From a virus, in the IMG/VR virus record IMGVR_UViG_3300025151_000041, positions 1 through 56,594 of that record: 56,594 nucleotides of DNA; one strand, given 5' to 3'. A program made the translations under genes and the position numbers. The notes beneath the pieces were generated by a model. It did no database searches and was not told where the DNA came from. It was given only the letters and a program-made list of their open reading frames with translations. This document shows positions 31,912 through 39,054 of this stretch, in pieces. Position 1 is the first letter of the stretch, and each line of letters opens with the position of its first letter.

Positions 31912-32478
31912 ATGACAAAGTTATTTCCAGAAAGCGAAGACGAAGAAGACAATGCCGTGTGTACAGACATTGCAAGTCGAGACGAGTTAGGTCGAAAGGT
32001 AAATCGAGACGAGTTAGGTCGAGAAGAGTCTATTTCACCAACTCCAGAAGCAGAAGAACTTGCTAATTCTATGTTTGATTTCCAAAGTACATTAACCACT
32101 TTTGTTGACTCGACAGTGGCTCAAGAAGAACACCTTACTAGCAGGTTAGACAAGCAACTTGAAATGATAAAAGCTCTGCAGGAAAAAGTCGACGATCTTA
32201 CGTCACGGCACAAAGATATTCATGACAGTATTCAAGGTGATTGGTTGAAACAACAAGTCGAAGATTCTATAAAAGACGATTGGTTGCAGGAAGAAGTTGA
32301 ACGCTTAGTATGGCGAACCTGCGAAGAAGCCAAAGAAGACATAAAAGATGAAACACGAGACTTCGTTGCCGAAGAAACAAGAAACGATTACAAAGATAAA
32401 TTTGATGAAATGTTTGGAAACATGAGCGAGGAGCTTCGTAAAATTGACGAAAACCTTGCAAAGATATTGAAAAAATGA
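31912..32478 (+). CDS. Coiled-coil acidic protein with internal repeat
   Basis: 188 residues. ATG 31912 is set by AGAAAGGTAAG upstream. An N-terminal direct repeat RDELGRKVNRDELGRE (about 21-36) is encoded by near-identical DNA (agacgagttaggtcga twice). The rest is a long acidic coiled coil (EEHLTSRLDKQLEMIKALQEKVDDL). Followed by a strong terminator. Function unknown; a structural or scaffold-type role is possible. Confidence 0.75.
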   Translation: MTKLFPESEDEEDNAVCTDIASRDELGRKVNRDELGREESISPTPEAEELANSMFDFQSTLTTFVDSTVAQEEHLTSRLDKQLEMIKALQEKVDDLTSRHKDIHDSIQGDWLKQQVEDSIKDDWLQEEVERLVWRTCEEAKEDIKDETRDFVAEETRNDYKDKFDEMFGNMSEELRKIDENLAKILKK

Positions 32479-32549
32479 TTTAATAGTTTAAATGGTTTCC
32501 TACACCAAGCTGACCATATCCGTCCCCTTGTGAATGGTCGCACACTTAG

Positions 32550-32598
32550 GGCTAGATGTTCGCACCCCTTCTCTCCATAGAACATCTAGCCTTTTTTT
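32550..32598 (+). terminator. Strong intrinsic terminator
   Basis: 12-bp perfect stem ggctagatgttc (32550-32561) / gaacatctagcc (32580-32591), 18-base loop, then seven T. A smaller hairpin (gaccat/atggtc, 32512-32539) precedes it. Confidence 0.9.
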
Positions 32599-32862
32599 CT
32601 TGGTAAAGTTTTAAAAAAGCAAAGATTTACATGATTTTTTGCAAGGTAGGTAAGTACCCAAAAACACGAAAGACTTACTGTACGGTGATCTATAAGCACT
32701 CTTTTTTAGGCAGAAAACCGCCAATAAAGGCTTTTTACCCCAGATTACTTTTTTGTCTGCTAGAACACAAAAGGTTTGTGTTTGAACAATCCTGTTGTAT
32801 ACTGCTAGGGCAAGTGAGCAAAAGCTCATAAAAAACGCCAAACTCTTAGAAAGGGGGTTATC
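32599..32862 (+). promoter_or_regulatory. Gene-poor leader with promoter for the 153-residue gene
   Basis: 264 bases with no convincing gene; a 66-codon plus-strand frame here lacks a ribosome site and has a poor composition. A promoter is seen: TTGTGT (32776-32781), 16-base spacer, TATACT (32798-32803). The start is preceded by AGAAAGGGGG. Confidence 0.6.
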
Positions 32863-33324
32863 ATGGCAACACCTAAGAAAAAGGTAGTTGAGAAAAAACA
32901 AGACAAACTTGTTTCTTTGAAAACTGCTACTCCAACAAAGGCTATCCCAGTCGAGTTGGAAAGGGGTAAAGACGAACTTACTCCAGCACACGTTCTTACT
33001 TGGATCAATGAAAATGCAGGTGGGGACAAAAACAACGTCGAAGTTGTTCCAGTCGACACCGTTGACCAACAAGCCGAAAAGCCTGTTCCATTTGGCTACG
33101 GCGGAAAAGCTAACGGTCCACGGGCTACGTTCCAAAATTGGCACATTCGTGGTGTAGACGGCGACCGTCGTCTTGGCAAAATTTTGGAAAGTTGTCGTAA
33201 AGTAGATAAATCGCACAGCCAGACCGAAATGATCTGCACTATGGCATTACTGAACGGTGGCTATGGTCGAAATTCTAACACATGGGGTGTTCCCTTTATC
33301 AAGTTAAGGGCTATCCAACCCTAA
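32863..33324 (+). CDS. Hypothetical protein, 153 residues
   Basis: Lys-rich start (ATPKKKVVEKKQDKL), then a globular part: HVLTWINENAGGDKNNVEVV, NGPRATFQNWHIRGVDGDRRLGKILESC and a Gly-rich end (LLNGGYGRNSNTWGVPFIKL). A strong AGAAAGGGGG ribosome site and its own promoter and terminator suggest high, independent expression. Basic N-terminus would suit nucleic-acid binding. Not recognised. Confidence 0.75.
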   Translation: MATPKKKVVEKKQDKLVSLKTATPTKAIPVELERGKDELTPAHVLTWINENAGGDKNNVEVVPVDTVDQQAEKPVPFGYGGKANGPRATFQNWHIRGVDGDRRLGKILESCRKVDKSHSQTEMICTMALLNGGYGRNSNTWGVPFIKLRAIQP

Positions 33325-33335
33325 TATCCGCACAG

Positions 33336-33368
33336 GGCTAAGTGTTCCACAAGAGCACTTAGCCTTTT
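33336..33368 (+). terminator. Intrinsic terminator of the cassette type
   Basis: Stem ggctaagtgttc (33336-33347) / gagcacttagcc (33353-33364, one G-U), loop 5, then TTTTG. Related in sequence to the stems at 32550 and 34978. Confidence 0.85.
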
Positions 33369-33393
33369 GTTTCTTGCGTTTTTTGTGGCACTT

Positions 33394-33422
33394 TATAGTG
33401 TTAACAACAACCATAGAAAGGG
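33394..33422 (+). promoter_or_regulatory. -10 element and repeated leader
   Basis: TATAGT (33394-33399) followed by a 23-base leader (33400-33422, ending catagaaaggg) that is identical to 35349-35371. No clear -35. Confidence 0.55.
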
Positions 33423-33428
33423 TATATT

Positions 33429-33878
33429 ATGGAACCAGATTTAATTATAAATCGTACTTTACAATCCAGCTTGTTTAAGGATCCAAGTTTAAAGCATCAT
33501 GGCTTTATGTTTTTCGACAGTATTCTCGATAACAAAAATTTCTTGCAAGCCTTAAAAACAAGAAATTATAATGATCGGCAAATTACACATTTAGATCTTT
33601 TATACCAATCATTTTGCCGATATCCAAATCGTACAACGTGGGCTTTGGTTACTTCTTTTTCCGACGAAGCCAACGTATTTGTTTCCGATTACTGTAACAA
33701 ACATCTAACACACCAAGAAAAATTTAACCTGTTAGACGAAAATACAAATCTCGGCTACACACGTTGGATCGACAAAACAACAGGTGAAAAATACCACTGC
33801 GTCCAAGTCGTCGACGATCTCGACACCGACGAAAGTGCAGAACCAGCAAGCGAAATCTGGTTTTTCGGTGGCGTTTAA
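33429..33878 (+). CDS. Hypothetical protein, 149 residues
   Basis: Single-gene cassette with its own leader and terminator. Soluble, mixed alpha/beta (HHGFMFFDSILDNKNFLQAL; WALVTSFSDEANVFVSDYC), Asp/Glu-rich near the end (VVDDLDTDESAEPAS). DNA at the 3' end is packed with tcgacgat-type words. Not recognised. Confidence 0.75.
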   Translation: MEPDLIINRTLQSSLFKDPSLKHHGFMFFDSILDNKNFLQALKTRNYNDRQITHLDLLYQSFCRYPNRTTWALVTSFSDEANVFVSDYCNKHLTHQEKFNLLDENTNLGYTRWIDKTTGEKYHCVQVVDDLDTDESAEPASEIWFFGGV

Positions 33879-33888
33879 AATCTAGCAA

Positions 33889-33921
33889 CTAGGCACGTTC
33901 TACGGGGCGTGTCTAGTTTTT
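33889..33921 (+). terminator. Intrinsic terminator
   Basis: 9-bp stem ctaggcacg (33889-33897) / cgtgtctag (33908-33916), one G-U pair, then TTTTTAATT. Confidence 0.8.
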
Positions 33922-33947
33922 AATTATTTATTGTGAAAGGCAAAGTT

Positions 33948-34385
33948 ATGGAAAACAATTTACAATGGTTTTTAGAAAACTGTAAAAAACAATGTACTAG
34001 GGAAATGCTTTACAAAGATCCTTTAAACTTAGGTTCTGGAAGAAAATACCACGAATCTACTACAGTGGAAATTAAACATTACGACCCCGAAGTAGATACG
34101 ATACCCGAAAAATTCTTAGAAACTCCAGAAGATTGGTACTTCATTTATGATCACATAGAGTTATTAAAAATGTCAAGACCATGGATTAAACATAGCGAAA
34201 ATCCAGAATTTATTTATTCTGACCATATCGACAAAGTGGAAATTTACGTTACAAGACATTTCGGTACTATGAAAACCAGAGATAAACTTAAAGAGATGGT
34301 GCTAAAGGTAAATCACACTGTGTACGGGGAAGGTGGTTATCGTAGCACGGATTATTATCAATTAACTTTAAATGAAGTTAAATAA
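33948..34385 (+). CDS. Hypothetical protein, 145 residues
   Basis: ATG 33948 follows GAAAGGCAAAG; a GTG at 33933 is in frame but lies in the ribosome site. Polar and acidic, Tyr/Trp-rich (TPEDWYFIYDHIELLKMSRPWIKHSENPEFIY). Cassette gene of unknown family. Confidence 0.75.
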   Translation: MENNLQWFLENCKKQCTREMLYKDPLNLGSGRKYHESTTVEIKHYDPEVDTIPEKFLETPEDWYFIYDHIELLKMSRPWIKHSENPEFIYSDHIDKVEIYVTRHFGTMKTRDKLKEMVLKVNHTVYGEGGYRSTDYYQLTLNEVK

Positions 34386-34469
34386 CTCTTTGTGACCATT
34401 TGCCGTTTTGGTGGAACGTAGGTTTATGGTACTTTGTAATGTTAACAATTAGCCAAGAAAGGGCAAATT

Positions 34470-34961
34470 ATGAACATGATTGATGATATCGAAATTTCGA
34501 AAAACTTAAATTCCTGGGAAGAGATTAGCTGGGAATTTTTAAACCAAAACGTCTACGATAGTACCGAGTACGACGAAGACGGCAATAACCCATTAGCCAA
34601 AGAAATAGTTGCCAAGTTGCAAGAAATTTTAAGCGGTGATTTAAGCGGTACAGTTCACGACAAAGACAACGATTTTTTGGATAAAATATACCTGTACGAT
34701 CCCGAGATTGGTGGCGAAACACCCGAAGATTTAATTTTGTTTTGCACAAAACAAGACGAGTTTGTTGGGTCCACCGGAAGCCTTAAATGGGTAACAGTGT
34801 GGGAAAAGGACTACGCCGACACAAAAAACCAAACCTATCATTATATAAAAGTTTTAAATGATTACCCCGAAACCCTAGATTACCTTTACATGGAAATTGG
34901 GTTAAGCGGTAGTCCTAACAGTAGCATTACGCCATTCTTTGTAAAAGCAAGAATGTCGTAA
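34470..34961 (+). CDS. Hypothetical acidic protein, 163 residues
   Basis: Leader gttaacaattagccaagaaaggg before ATG is the usual cassette form. Very acidic N-terminal half (VYDSTEYDEDGNNPLAKEIV; VHDKDNDFLDKIYLYDPEIGG). Ends with a beta-rich stretch (LYMEIGLSGSPNSSITPFF). Terminator 16 bases after the stop. Not recognised. Confidence 0.75.
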   Translation: MNMIDDIEISKNLNSWEEISWEFLNQNVYDSTEYDEDGNNPLAKEIVAKLQEILSGDLSGTVHDKDNDFLDKIYLYDPEIGGETPEDLILFCTKQDEFVGSTGSLKWVTVWEKDYADTKNQTYHYIKVLNDYPETLDYLYMEIGLSGSPNSSITPFFVKARMS

Positions 34962-34977
34962 CCCAATAACCAAGAAA

Positions 34978-35013
34978 GCAAAGTGTTCTGCGTGAACACT
35001 TTGCCCTTTGTTC
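34978..35013 (+). terminator. Intrinsic terminator of the cassette type
   Basis: Perfect 11-bp stem gcaaagtgttc (34978-34988) / gaacactttgc (34994-35004), 5-base loop, then CCTTTGTTCTT, which overlaps the next promoter. Confidence 0.85.
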
Positions 35014-35034
35014 TTGCACAACACTTGTTATAAT
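35007..35034 (+). promoter_or_regulatory. Probable promoter overlapping terminator tail
   Basis: TTTGTT (35007-35012), 16-base spacer, TATAAT (35029-35034), then the leader aataaccatagaaaggggg. The T-tract of the preceding terminator supplies the -35-like part. Confidence 0.6.
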
Positions 35035-35070
35035 TGCTTATCGACAATAACCATAGAAAGGGGGGTTAAA

Positions 35071-35277
35071 ATGGAACCCAAAGTTTTGTTTACTAAAAAA
35101 ATCTTTTTTAACGGTAAGTGGGAAACCGTTAATGTTTATCCAACTGCCGTTGCCCGTGGATTTGGGGCATTGGATCGCAAAGGCACTCGTGGACTAAACA
35201 AAAGACCCACTAGCCTACACGTCACCGACCTTCACGGATTAAAAACCGTTCCTGTTAAATACCCAGAAACCGCATAA
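35071..35277 (+). CDS. Small basic protein, 68 residues
   Basis: ATG 35071 after AGAAAGGGGGG; the frame is open upstream but only through the leader. Basic, beta-rich (VLFTKKIFFNGKWETVNVYPTA; KGTRGLNKRPTSLHVTDLHG). Own promoter and terminator and a strong ribosome site suggest abundant product. Not recognised. Confidence 0.75.
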   Translation: MEPKVLFTKKIFFNGKWETVNVYPTAVARGFGALDRKGTRGLNKRPTSLHVTDLHGLKTVPVKYPETA

Positions 35278-35283
35278 CCAAGA

Positions 35284-35322
35284 AGGGCAAAGTATTCCAC
35301 AAGAGTACTTTGCCCTTTTTTC
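35284..35322 (+). terminator. Intrinsic terminator of the cassette type
   Basis: 11-bp stem agggcaaagta (35284-35294) / tactttgccct (35306-35316), then TTTTTTC. Same family as the stem at 34978. Confidence 0.9.
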
Positions 35323-35337
35323 TTTGGTCTTACTTGT

Positions 35338-35371
35338 TATAATTACCTGTTAACAACAACCATAGAAAGGG
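35338..35371 (+). promoter_or_regulatory. -10 element and repeated leader
   Basis: TATAAT (35338-35343) in acttgttataatt, then the 23-base leader identical to 33400-33422. Confidence 0.6.
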
Positions 35372-35381
35372 TTTACTAACC

Positions 35382-35846
35382 ATGAAAAAATACGATCTCG
35401 AAAAATGGCAAGGGTATTCTCAACTTGCCACCGTTCCAACCGAAAAGGTGCTTTTTGGTCTTATCGACACAGTTGTCGAAGAAGCAAATGCTAAATGGTC
35501 ATTTAAATGTTTTTTGGAAGTCGATTACGAAGCACAACAAAAAAGAATGCCAGGATCTTATACAGTACCAAAACCACTCTGGTACAATATCGAAGAACAC
35601 GGCGTTCAGCCACAACTTATCGAAGAAATTAAACAGGTTGTCGACAATCCTAAAAAATTGTGCGGTCAACCTATTGTTCTCAATATGCCTCTTGATTTTA
35701 TGGGTTTGGATAAAAGCACCGACGCTGTTCTGCGTGGTATAGAAAAAACCGAAATCAAGTTTTACCACCATCCACAGGGGTTGCTAATCGAAATTTCTTA
35801 CGACGATTACGGTCCTCAAGATTACATTTTATGTCATACAAAATAA
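35382..35846 (+). CDS. Hypothetical protein, 154 residues
   Basis: Cassette gene with the repeated leader. Soluble alpha/beta (KWQGYSQLATVPTEKVLFGLIDTVVEEANAKW; VVDNPKKLCGQPIVLNMPLDFMGL). Not recognised. No terminator follows; the next gene starts 19 bases on with another ccatagaaagggg ribosome site. Confidence 0.75.
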   Translation: MKKYDLEKWQGYSQLATVPTEKVLFGLIDTVVEEANAKWSFKCFLEVDYEAQQKRMPGSYTVPKPLWYNIEEHGVQPQLIEEIKQVVDNPKKLCGQPIVLNMPLDFMGLDKSTDAVLRGIEKTEIKFYHHPQGLLIEISYDDYGPQDYILCHTK

Positions 35847-35865
35847 CCATAGAAAGGGGTTTATC

Positions 35866-36186
35866 ATGGGTTATACAAACTATTGGAAACAACACACAAA
35901 TATTCCAGACGAAGTTTGGGATTCAATACGAAAAGAAATCGAATGGCTAATAGAATATATTGGTGACGGTTGTATCGAAGTGTTGGAAAATAGCTCGGAA
36001 ACTATTGCCTTTAACGGCAGAAAACAAAACGCACACGAAAATTTTGTTCTCAAGAAAACAAAAACCAAGGACGGTTTTAACTTCTGCAAAACCAACAGAA
36101 AACCTTACGATCTCGCAGTATGGCATATTCTAACGTATACAAGCCATTTGTTAGGAACAAATTTCGAAATTAGCAGGGACGAATGA
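35866..36186 (+). CDS. Conserved phage protein with FCKTNRKPYD motif
   Basis: 106 residues. Starts MGYTNYWKQHTNIPDEVWDSI and ends with FNFCKTNRKPYDLAVWHIL, a signature I recognise from a widespread phage and bacterial family that remains unannotated. The conserved C-K-T-N-R-K-P-Y-D string suggests a functional site. Last gene before control element B. Confidence 0.75.
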   Translation: MGYTNYWKQHTNIPDEVWDSIRKEIEWLIEYIGDGCIEVLENSSETIAFNGRKQNAHENFVLKKTKTKDGFNFCKTNRKPYDLAVWHILTYTSHLLGTNFEISRDE

Positions 36187-36195
36187 CCAAGTTTT

Positions 36196-36355
36196 CTATA
36201 TAGATGTTATAGTGGAGATATTGATGTAAAAGTTTTTCACAAGTACAGAATATACAATATATCTTATATAGTCAAAAGTAACATTTTCCGCTGATATGGG
36301 GTCAAGATATATTTATTTTTTTGATGATCATTTCTTCACTAGCACATCTATAAAG
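36196..36355. repeat. Inverted-repeat element B (second of a pair)
   Basis: Left arm ctatatagatgttatagtg (36196-36214) is identical to the left arm of element A, and the right arm cactagcacatctataaag (36337-36355) differs from A's by one base (t to a). The core has atatacaatat and ttttccgctgat (36284-36295), as in A. It fills most of the 208-base gap before the terminase small subunit. Genes on both sides are on the plus strand, so a simple divergent-promoter explanation does not fit this copy. Confidence 0.75.
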
Positions 36356-36394
36356 AAAAGTATAAACTAAGCTAAGAAAAACTAGGAGGACAGA

Positions 36395-36976
36395 ATGGCA
36401 ACTGTAAAAATGACTCACAAACCCAAACTTGAGGTTGTAGCAAATCCCAAAACCGAGAAGGGAATTTCCCCAAAGCAAGAACGTTTTGCTCAAATTTACT
36501 GTAGCGAAGAACTCACGCAAACGGAAGCGGCAATCAAAGCAGGGTATCCAAAACAATCGGCTCACGTTTTGGCAAGTCAGCTACTCAATGGAAAACGATA
36601 CCCAAAGGTTGTAGAACGTATCCGTGAAATCAAACAAGAACTTGCTCGCAAGTATGAAGTCACATTCGAAAGCCATGTGAAACAACTTGCTTCGCTCCGA
36701 GACAGTGCCGTACAGAATGGCAACTTCTCAGCCGCCGTATCTGCCGAAAAGTATAGAGGTCAAGCGGCTGGATTGTATATCGACAGGAAAGAAATACTGC
36801 ATGGCAAGATTGATCAAATGTCGAAGGAAGAGGTTATGGAAAAAATTAAACAATTACAGCAAGAGTTTCCTGGACTGCAAGCAGTGGCAGAGGGAAACGT
36901 AATCGAAGTGGAGGCAGAGCAAATCACCGATGAAAGTGGAAAGCAAGCTATGGAAACAACTAAAACAAAACACTGA
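36395..36976 (+). CDS. terS: Terminase small subunit
   Basis: 193 residues, preceded by AGGAGG. The stretch ISPKQERFAQIYCSEELTQTEAAIKAGYPKQSAHVLASQLL (24-64) is the helix-turn-helix core of the Terminase_2 family, followed by helical oligomerisation segments (VVERIREIKQELARKYEV) and an acidic C-terminus. It recognises phage DNA for packaging and passes it to the large subunit. Unusually it is 2.3 kb from terL, separated by a nuclease and cassette genes. The next gene overlaps its 3' end by 47 bases. Confidence 0.9.
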   Translation: MATVKMTHKPKLEVVANPKTEKGISPKQERFAQIYCSEELTQTEAAIKAGYPKQSAHVLASQLLNGKRYPKVVERIREIKQELARKYEVTFESHVKQLASLRDSAVQNGNFSAAVSAEKYRGQAAGLYIDRKEILHGKIDQMSKEEVMEKIKQLQQEFPGLQAVAEGNVIEVEAEQITDESGKQAMETTKTKH

Positions 36977-37385
36977 GCGTGAGGTATTTTGGACACGTAT
37001 TGAGTCATGGTCGCTTCCTGGAGTACCAGATCTTCACGGCATTGTAGATGGTAAAGCATTTTGGTTAGAATTGAAGGTTCACAAACTAAAAAAGATTAAT
37101 AGCTTGCTATTGAGTCCACATCAAAAACTGTGGCAAATCCGCTACACAATGTCTGGCGGTAAAGTTTGGAACTTAGTTGACCACCCTTCCTCCTCCACCC
37201 TCTATTTATTTTTGCCTTCGGAATCATTGGTAAAGGATCAAAAAGTAAGAGTAGAGAAGAAAAGACCGTCATCAAAAGTTTATCATAAAATTGGTAAAGA
37301 TGCAGAGTTAAATAATCCTGTTTGGCAGTCCCCCTCCCCGTATGATTGGAAAGGTTTGATCAATCATATTCTGTCCTCCTTTTAG
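36930..37385 (+). CDS. PD-(D/E)XK nuclease (VRR-NUC-like)
   Basis: 151 residues. The motif PGVPDLHG (30-37) with Asp34 and FWLELKV (44-50) with Glu47 and Lys49 is the D...ExK active site of small phage/VRR-NUC nucleases. The first residues lie inside terS in another frame. C-terminal half is basic. Such enzymes cut branched DNA or trim ends before packaging; next to terS a packaging or resolvase role is plausible. Family firm, substrate inferred. Confidence 0.8.
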   Translation: MKVESKLWKQLKQNTEREVFWTRIESWSLPGVPDLHGIVDGKAFWLELKVHKLKKINSLLLSPHQKLWQIRYTMSGGKVWNLVDHPSSSTLYLFLPSESLVKDQKVRVEKKRPSSKVYHKIGKDAELNNPVWQSPSPYDWKGLINHILSSF

Positions 37386-37428
37386 AATTGACGTGGTAAG
37401 GTAAGAAAAGGAAAGACGGACAATGGTT

Positions 37429-37486
37429 TCTGGTCTGTTCTAATCCAGTCAGTAGAAAAGAAAAAAATAGATTAGATTAGACCAGA
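37429..37486 (+). repeat. Large imperfect hairpin and attag repeats
   Basis: tctggtctgttctaatc (37429-37445) pairs with gattagattagaccaga (37470-37486), 15 of 17 positions. The right side continues gtagattagactagacc, giving tandem gattaga-like units, then cccttt. Between the nuclease gene and the next cassette; perhaps a terminator or processing site. Confidence 0.6.
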
Positions 37487-37606
37487 GTAGATTAGACTAG
37501 ACCCTTTCATACTTACTTGCTCTACGTGACCATAAAACTGTTGTTTAGGACTTATAGTTTGGTAGTTTGTATTTGCTTAATATTAACACAACGAAAGGCA
37601 ACGGTC

Positions 37607-37981
37607 ATGAGCAACGATCATATCGAAAACGACATACTTATAAAAGGCGACCCCAACATAGTTTCTAAGTACCAGCAAATCCTCGAAAACGAATTTGGGT
37701 TGTTTGGGTCAATAGTAGTAAACGAAGGTCCAGGGTGGGCTAGTGTGGGTTGCATTTTCGACGACGATTACAGGCAATACAACGATCTAAAAACATTTGC
37801 TAAAAATTTATTGCAACAGTTAAACAAGTCTAGGGCAAGCCAACGAATATTCGACAGGCACGATCCTGCAAAACTCGAATACCATTGGTATTATATTTTT
37901 GGTAGCGAGATCGACAAACAGTTAAACGGTATAAGTGGTCATTACAGCATGGTTCGAAACTTTTTCGATAATAGGTGTTAG
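37607..37981 (+). CDS. Hypothetical protein, 124 residues
   Basis: ATG 37607 follows ACGAAAGGCAACGG; an in-frame ATG at 37517 lies in the structured noncoding part. Soluble alpha/beta (NDILIKGDPNIVSKYQQILENEFGLFGSIVV; GCIFDDDYRQYNDL). Of about 20 GA dinucleotides nearly all are in CGA, so it shares part of the bias seen next door. Not recognised. Confidence 0.75.
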   Translation: MSNDHIENDILIKGDPNIVSKYQQILENEFGLFGSIVVNEGPGWASVGCIFDDDYRQYNDLKTFAKNLLQQLNKSRASQRIFDRHDPAKLEYHWYYIFGSEIDKQLNGISGHYSMVRNFFDNRC

Positions 37982-37984
37982 GTC

Positions 37985-38056
37985 ATGGTTGTAGTAGTCA
38001 CAATGTTATTAACACTTTGGATCACTGTTCTTATTCTTGAGTTCTGGGATTGGTAA
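37985..38056 (+). CDS. Tiny membrane peptide, 23 residues (candidate)
   Basis: Begins 3 bases after the previous stop. MVVVVTMLLTLWITVLILEFWDW is one hydrophobic helix. Weak ribosome site; may be coupled. Low confidence. Confidence 0.35.
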   Translation: MVVVVTMLLTLWITVLILEFWDW

Positions 38057-38112
38057 AGATGTAGAAGGTAAAGTTTGAGTGGGGAAAAAGATGTAAGGAG
38101 TAAAGCAGGAAG

Positions 38113-38170
38113 GTAAGATCCTAGAACAAGATTTGGTTAGTGTTCTTGTTCTTGGGTCTTACTCCCTTTA
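38113..38170 (+). terminator. Long hairpin terminator
   Basis: 18-bp stem gtaagatcctagaacaag (38113-38130) / cttgttcttgggtcttac (38145-38162), one mismatch and one G-U, then TCCCTTTAT. Separates the upstream cassette from the composition island. Confidence 0.8.
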
Positions 38171-38356
38171 TCTATTCATTGCATCTAGCGTTTTTGCCTA
38201 CTGTGGTATTTTTACCACAAAATAGGGTTAAATTAAAAAAAGTTAAAAAAGGTTAAAAAAAGGGTTGCAATAGTGTTTTATTGGTGTAGGGTAGTACCTG
38301 TAGCTAGCAATTAACACATAGCTACATAACATTAACCAAATAAGGGTTTAACAATT

Positions 38357-39022
38357 ATGTTAAATAAAAAGCAAGTACCAAGTGCTAGTACTATAAAAAA
38401 AGCACTACCTAAGTTGGCTTTCGAAAGTTTGCCGATACCTGCTAATAGCGAAATGGTTAGCAATTTTTTAAATGCTAACCCTAACAGTGTGTTAACTGTT
38501 AACGTCGATAAGCTTAACCCTAACGCCGAAACTTTAAGTAGTATAGCTTTGGCTAGTGGTGTTAAGTTATACACCGATAAGGTTAAATATACTGTTAGCG
38601 TTAATGCTTACCACGTTGGTATGTACTTACAACAGTACGGCGTACACCCAACAAGTAAAACGCCAATTAGCGGTTTAAAAAAAGGTGTATTGCAGTTAAA
38701 TTTTGGTGCAAGTACTACACCAACTAACAAGCTAGCCGAAATTTATACAAGGGTTAAGCCTAGTGTTTATGCACCTTGTAACGGCGTACCATTTACGGCA
38801 ACGGCTTGTAGTGGTAACGGCAAGTATGCCCATTGCACCTTGTTACCATTGCTTAATGGTTGCAAGTTAAATAATAACAATGGTTACGACGCTAGGGGTA
38901 AACAAGCTAGTAACCCTAACGGTGTACTTGTTACTTTACATAGTAACGCTAACGCCATACAAACGGCTACAGTGCCACAAATAAAGTTTTATAAAAACTT
39001 TATTAAAATATTAAAAGGTTAA
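38357..39022 (+). CDS. Orphan protein, 221 residues, from composition island
   Basis: ATG 38357 after aaccaaataaggg, a GA-free form of the usual aaccatagaaaggg leader. The protein is Asn/Thr/Ser/Leu/Lys/Gly-rich with only 4 Glu, 3 Asp and 2 Arg. All Ser use AGT/AGC, Arg uses AGG, no ATC Ile. Residues 80-110 (KYTVSVNAYHVGMYLQQYGVHP) and 125-180 with four Cys (APCNGVPFTATACSGNGKYAHCTLLPLLNGC) look globular and possibly metal-binding. It is basic overall. Not recognised. It has its own terminator. Codon choice follows from the dinucleotide constraint. Confidence 0.75.
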   Translation: MLNKKQVPSASTIKKALPKLAFESLPIPANSEMVSNFLNANPNSVLTVNVDKLNPNAETLSSIALASGVKLYTDKVKYTVSVNAYHVGMYLQQYGVHPTSKTPISGLKKGVLQLNFGASTTPTNKLAEIYTRVKPSVYAPCNGVPFTATACSGNGKYAHCTLLPLLNGCKLNNNNGYDARGKQASNPNGVLVTLHSNANAIQTATVPQIKFYKNFIKILKG

Positions 39023-39028
39023 ACCTTA

Positions 39029-39054
39029 TGCCCCTAGGCTAACGCCTAGGGGCA
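39029..39054 (+). terminator. Perfect hairpin after the orphan gene
   Basis: 11-bp stem tgcccctaggc (39029-39039) / gcctaggggca (39044-39054), loop taac; a TTTTTT run follows 11 bases later. Confidence 0.8.

Noticed and set aside
32631-32831. 66-codon plus-strand frame in the gap after the terminator
   Set aside because: No ribosome site, runs over the promoter at 32776-32803, and has unlikely composition.
32611-33216. 201-codon minus-strand frame
   Set aside because: Overlaps a well-supported plus-strand gene and its promoter; Phe/Cys-rich product and no ribosome site.
33400-35371. CRISPR array from the repeated leaders
   Set aside because: Repeats are far apart with genes between them and serve as ribosome-site leaders; no regular spacers.
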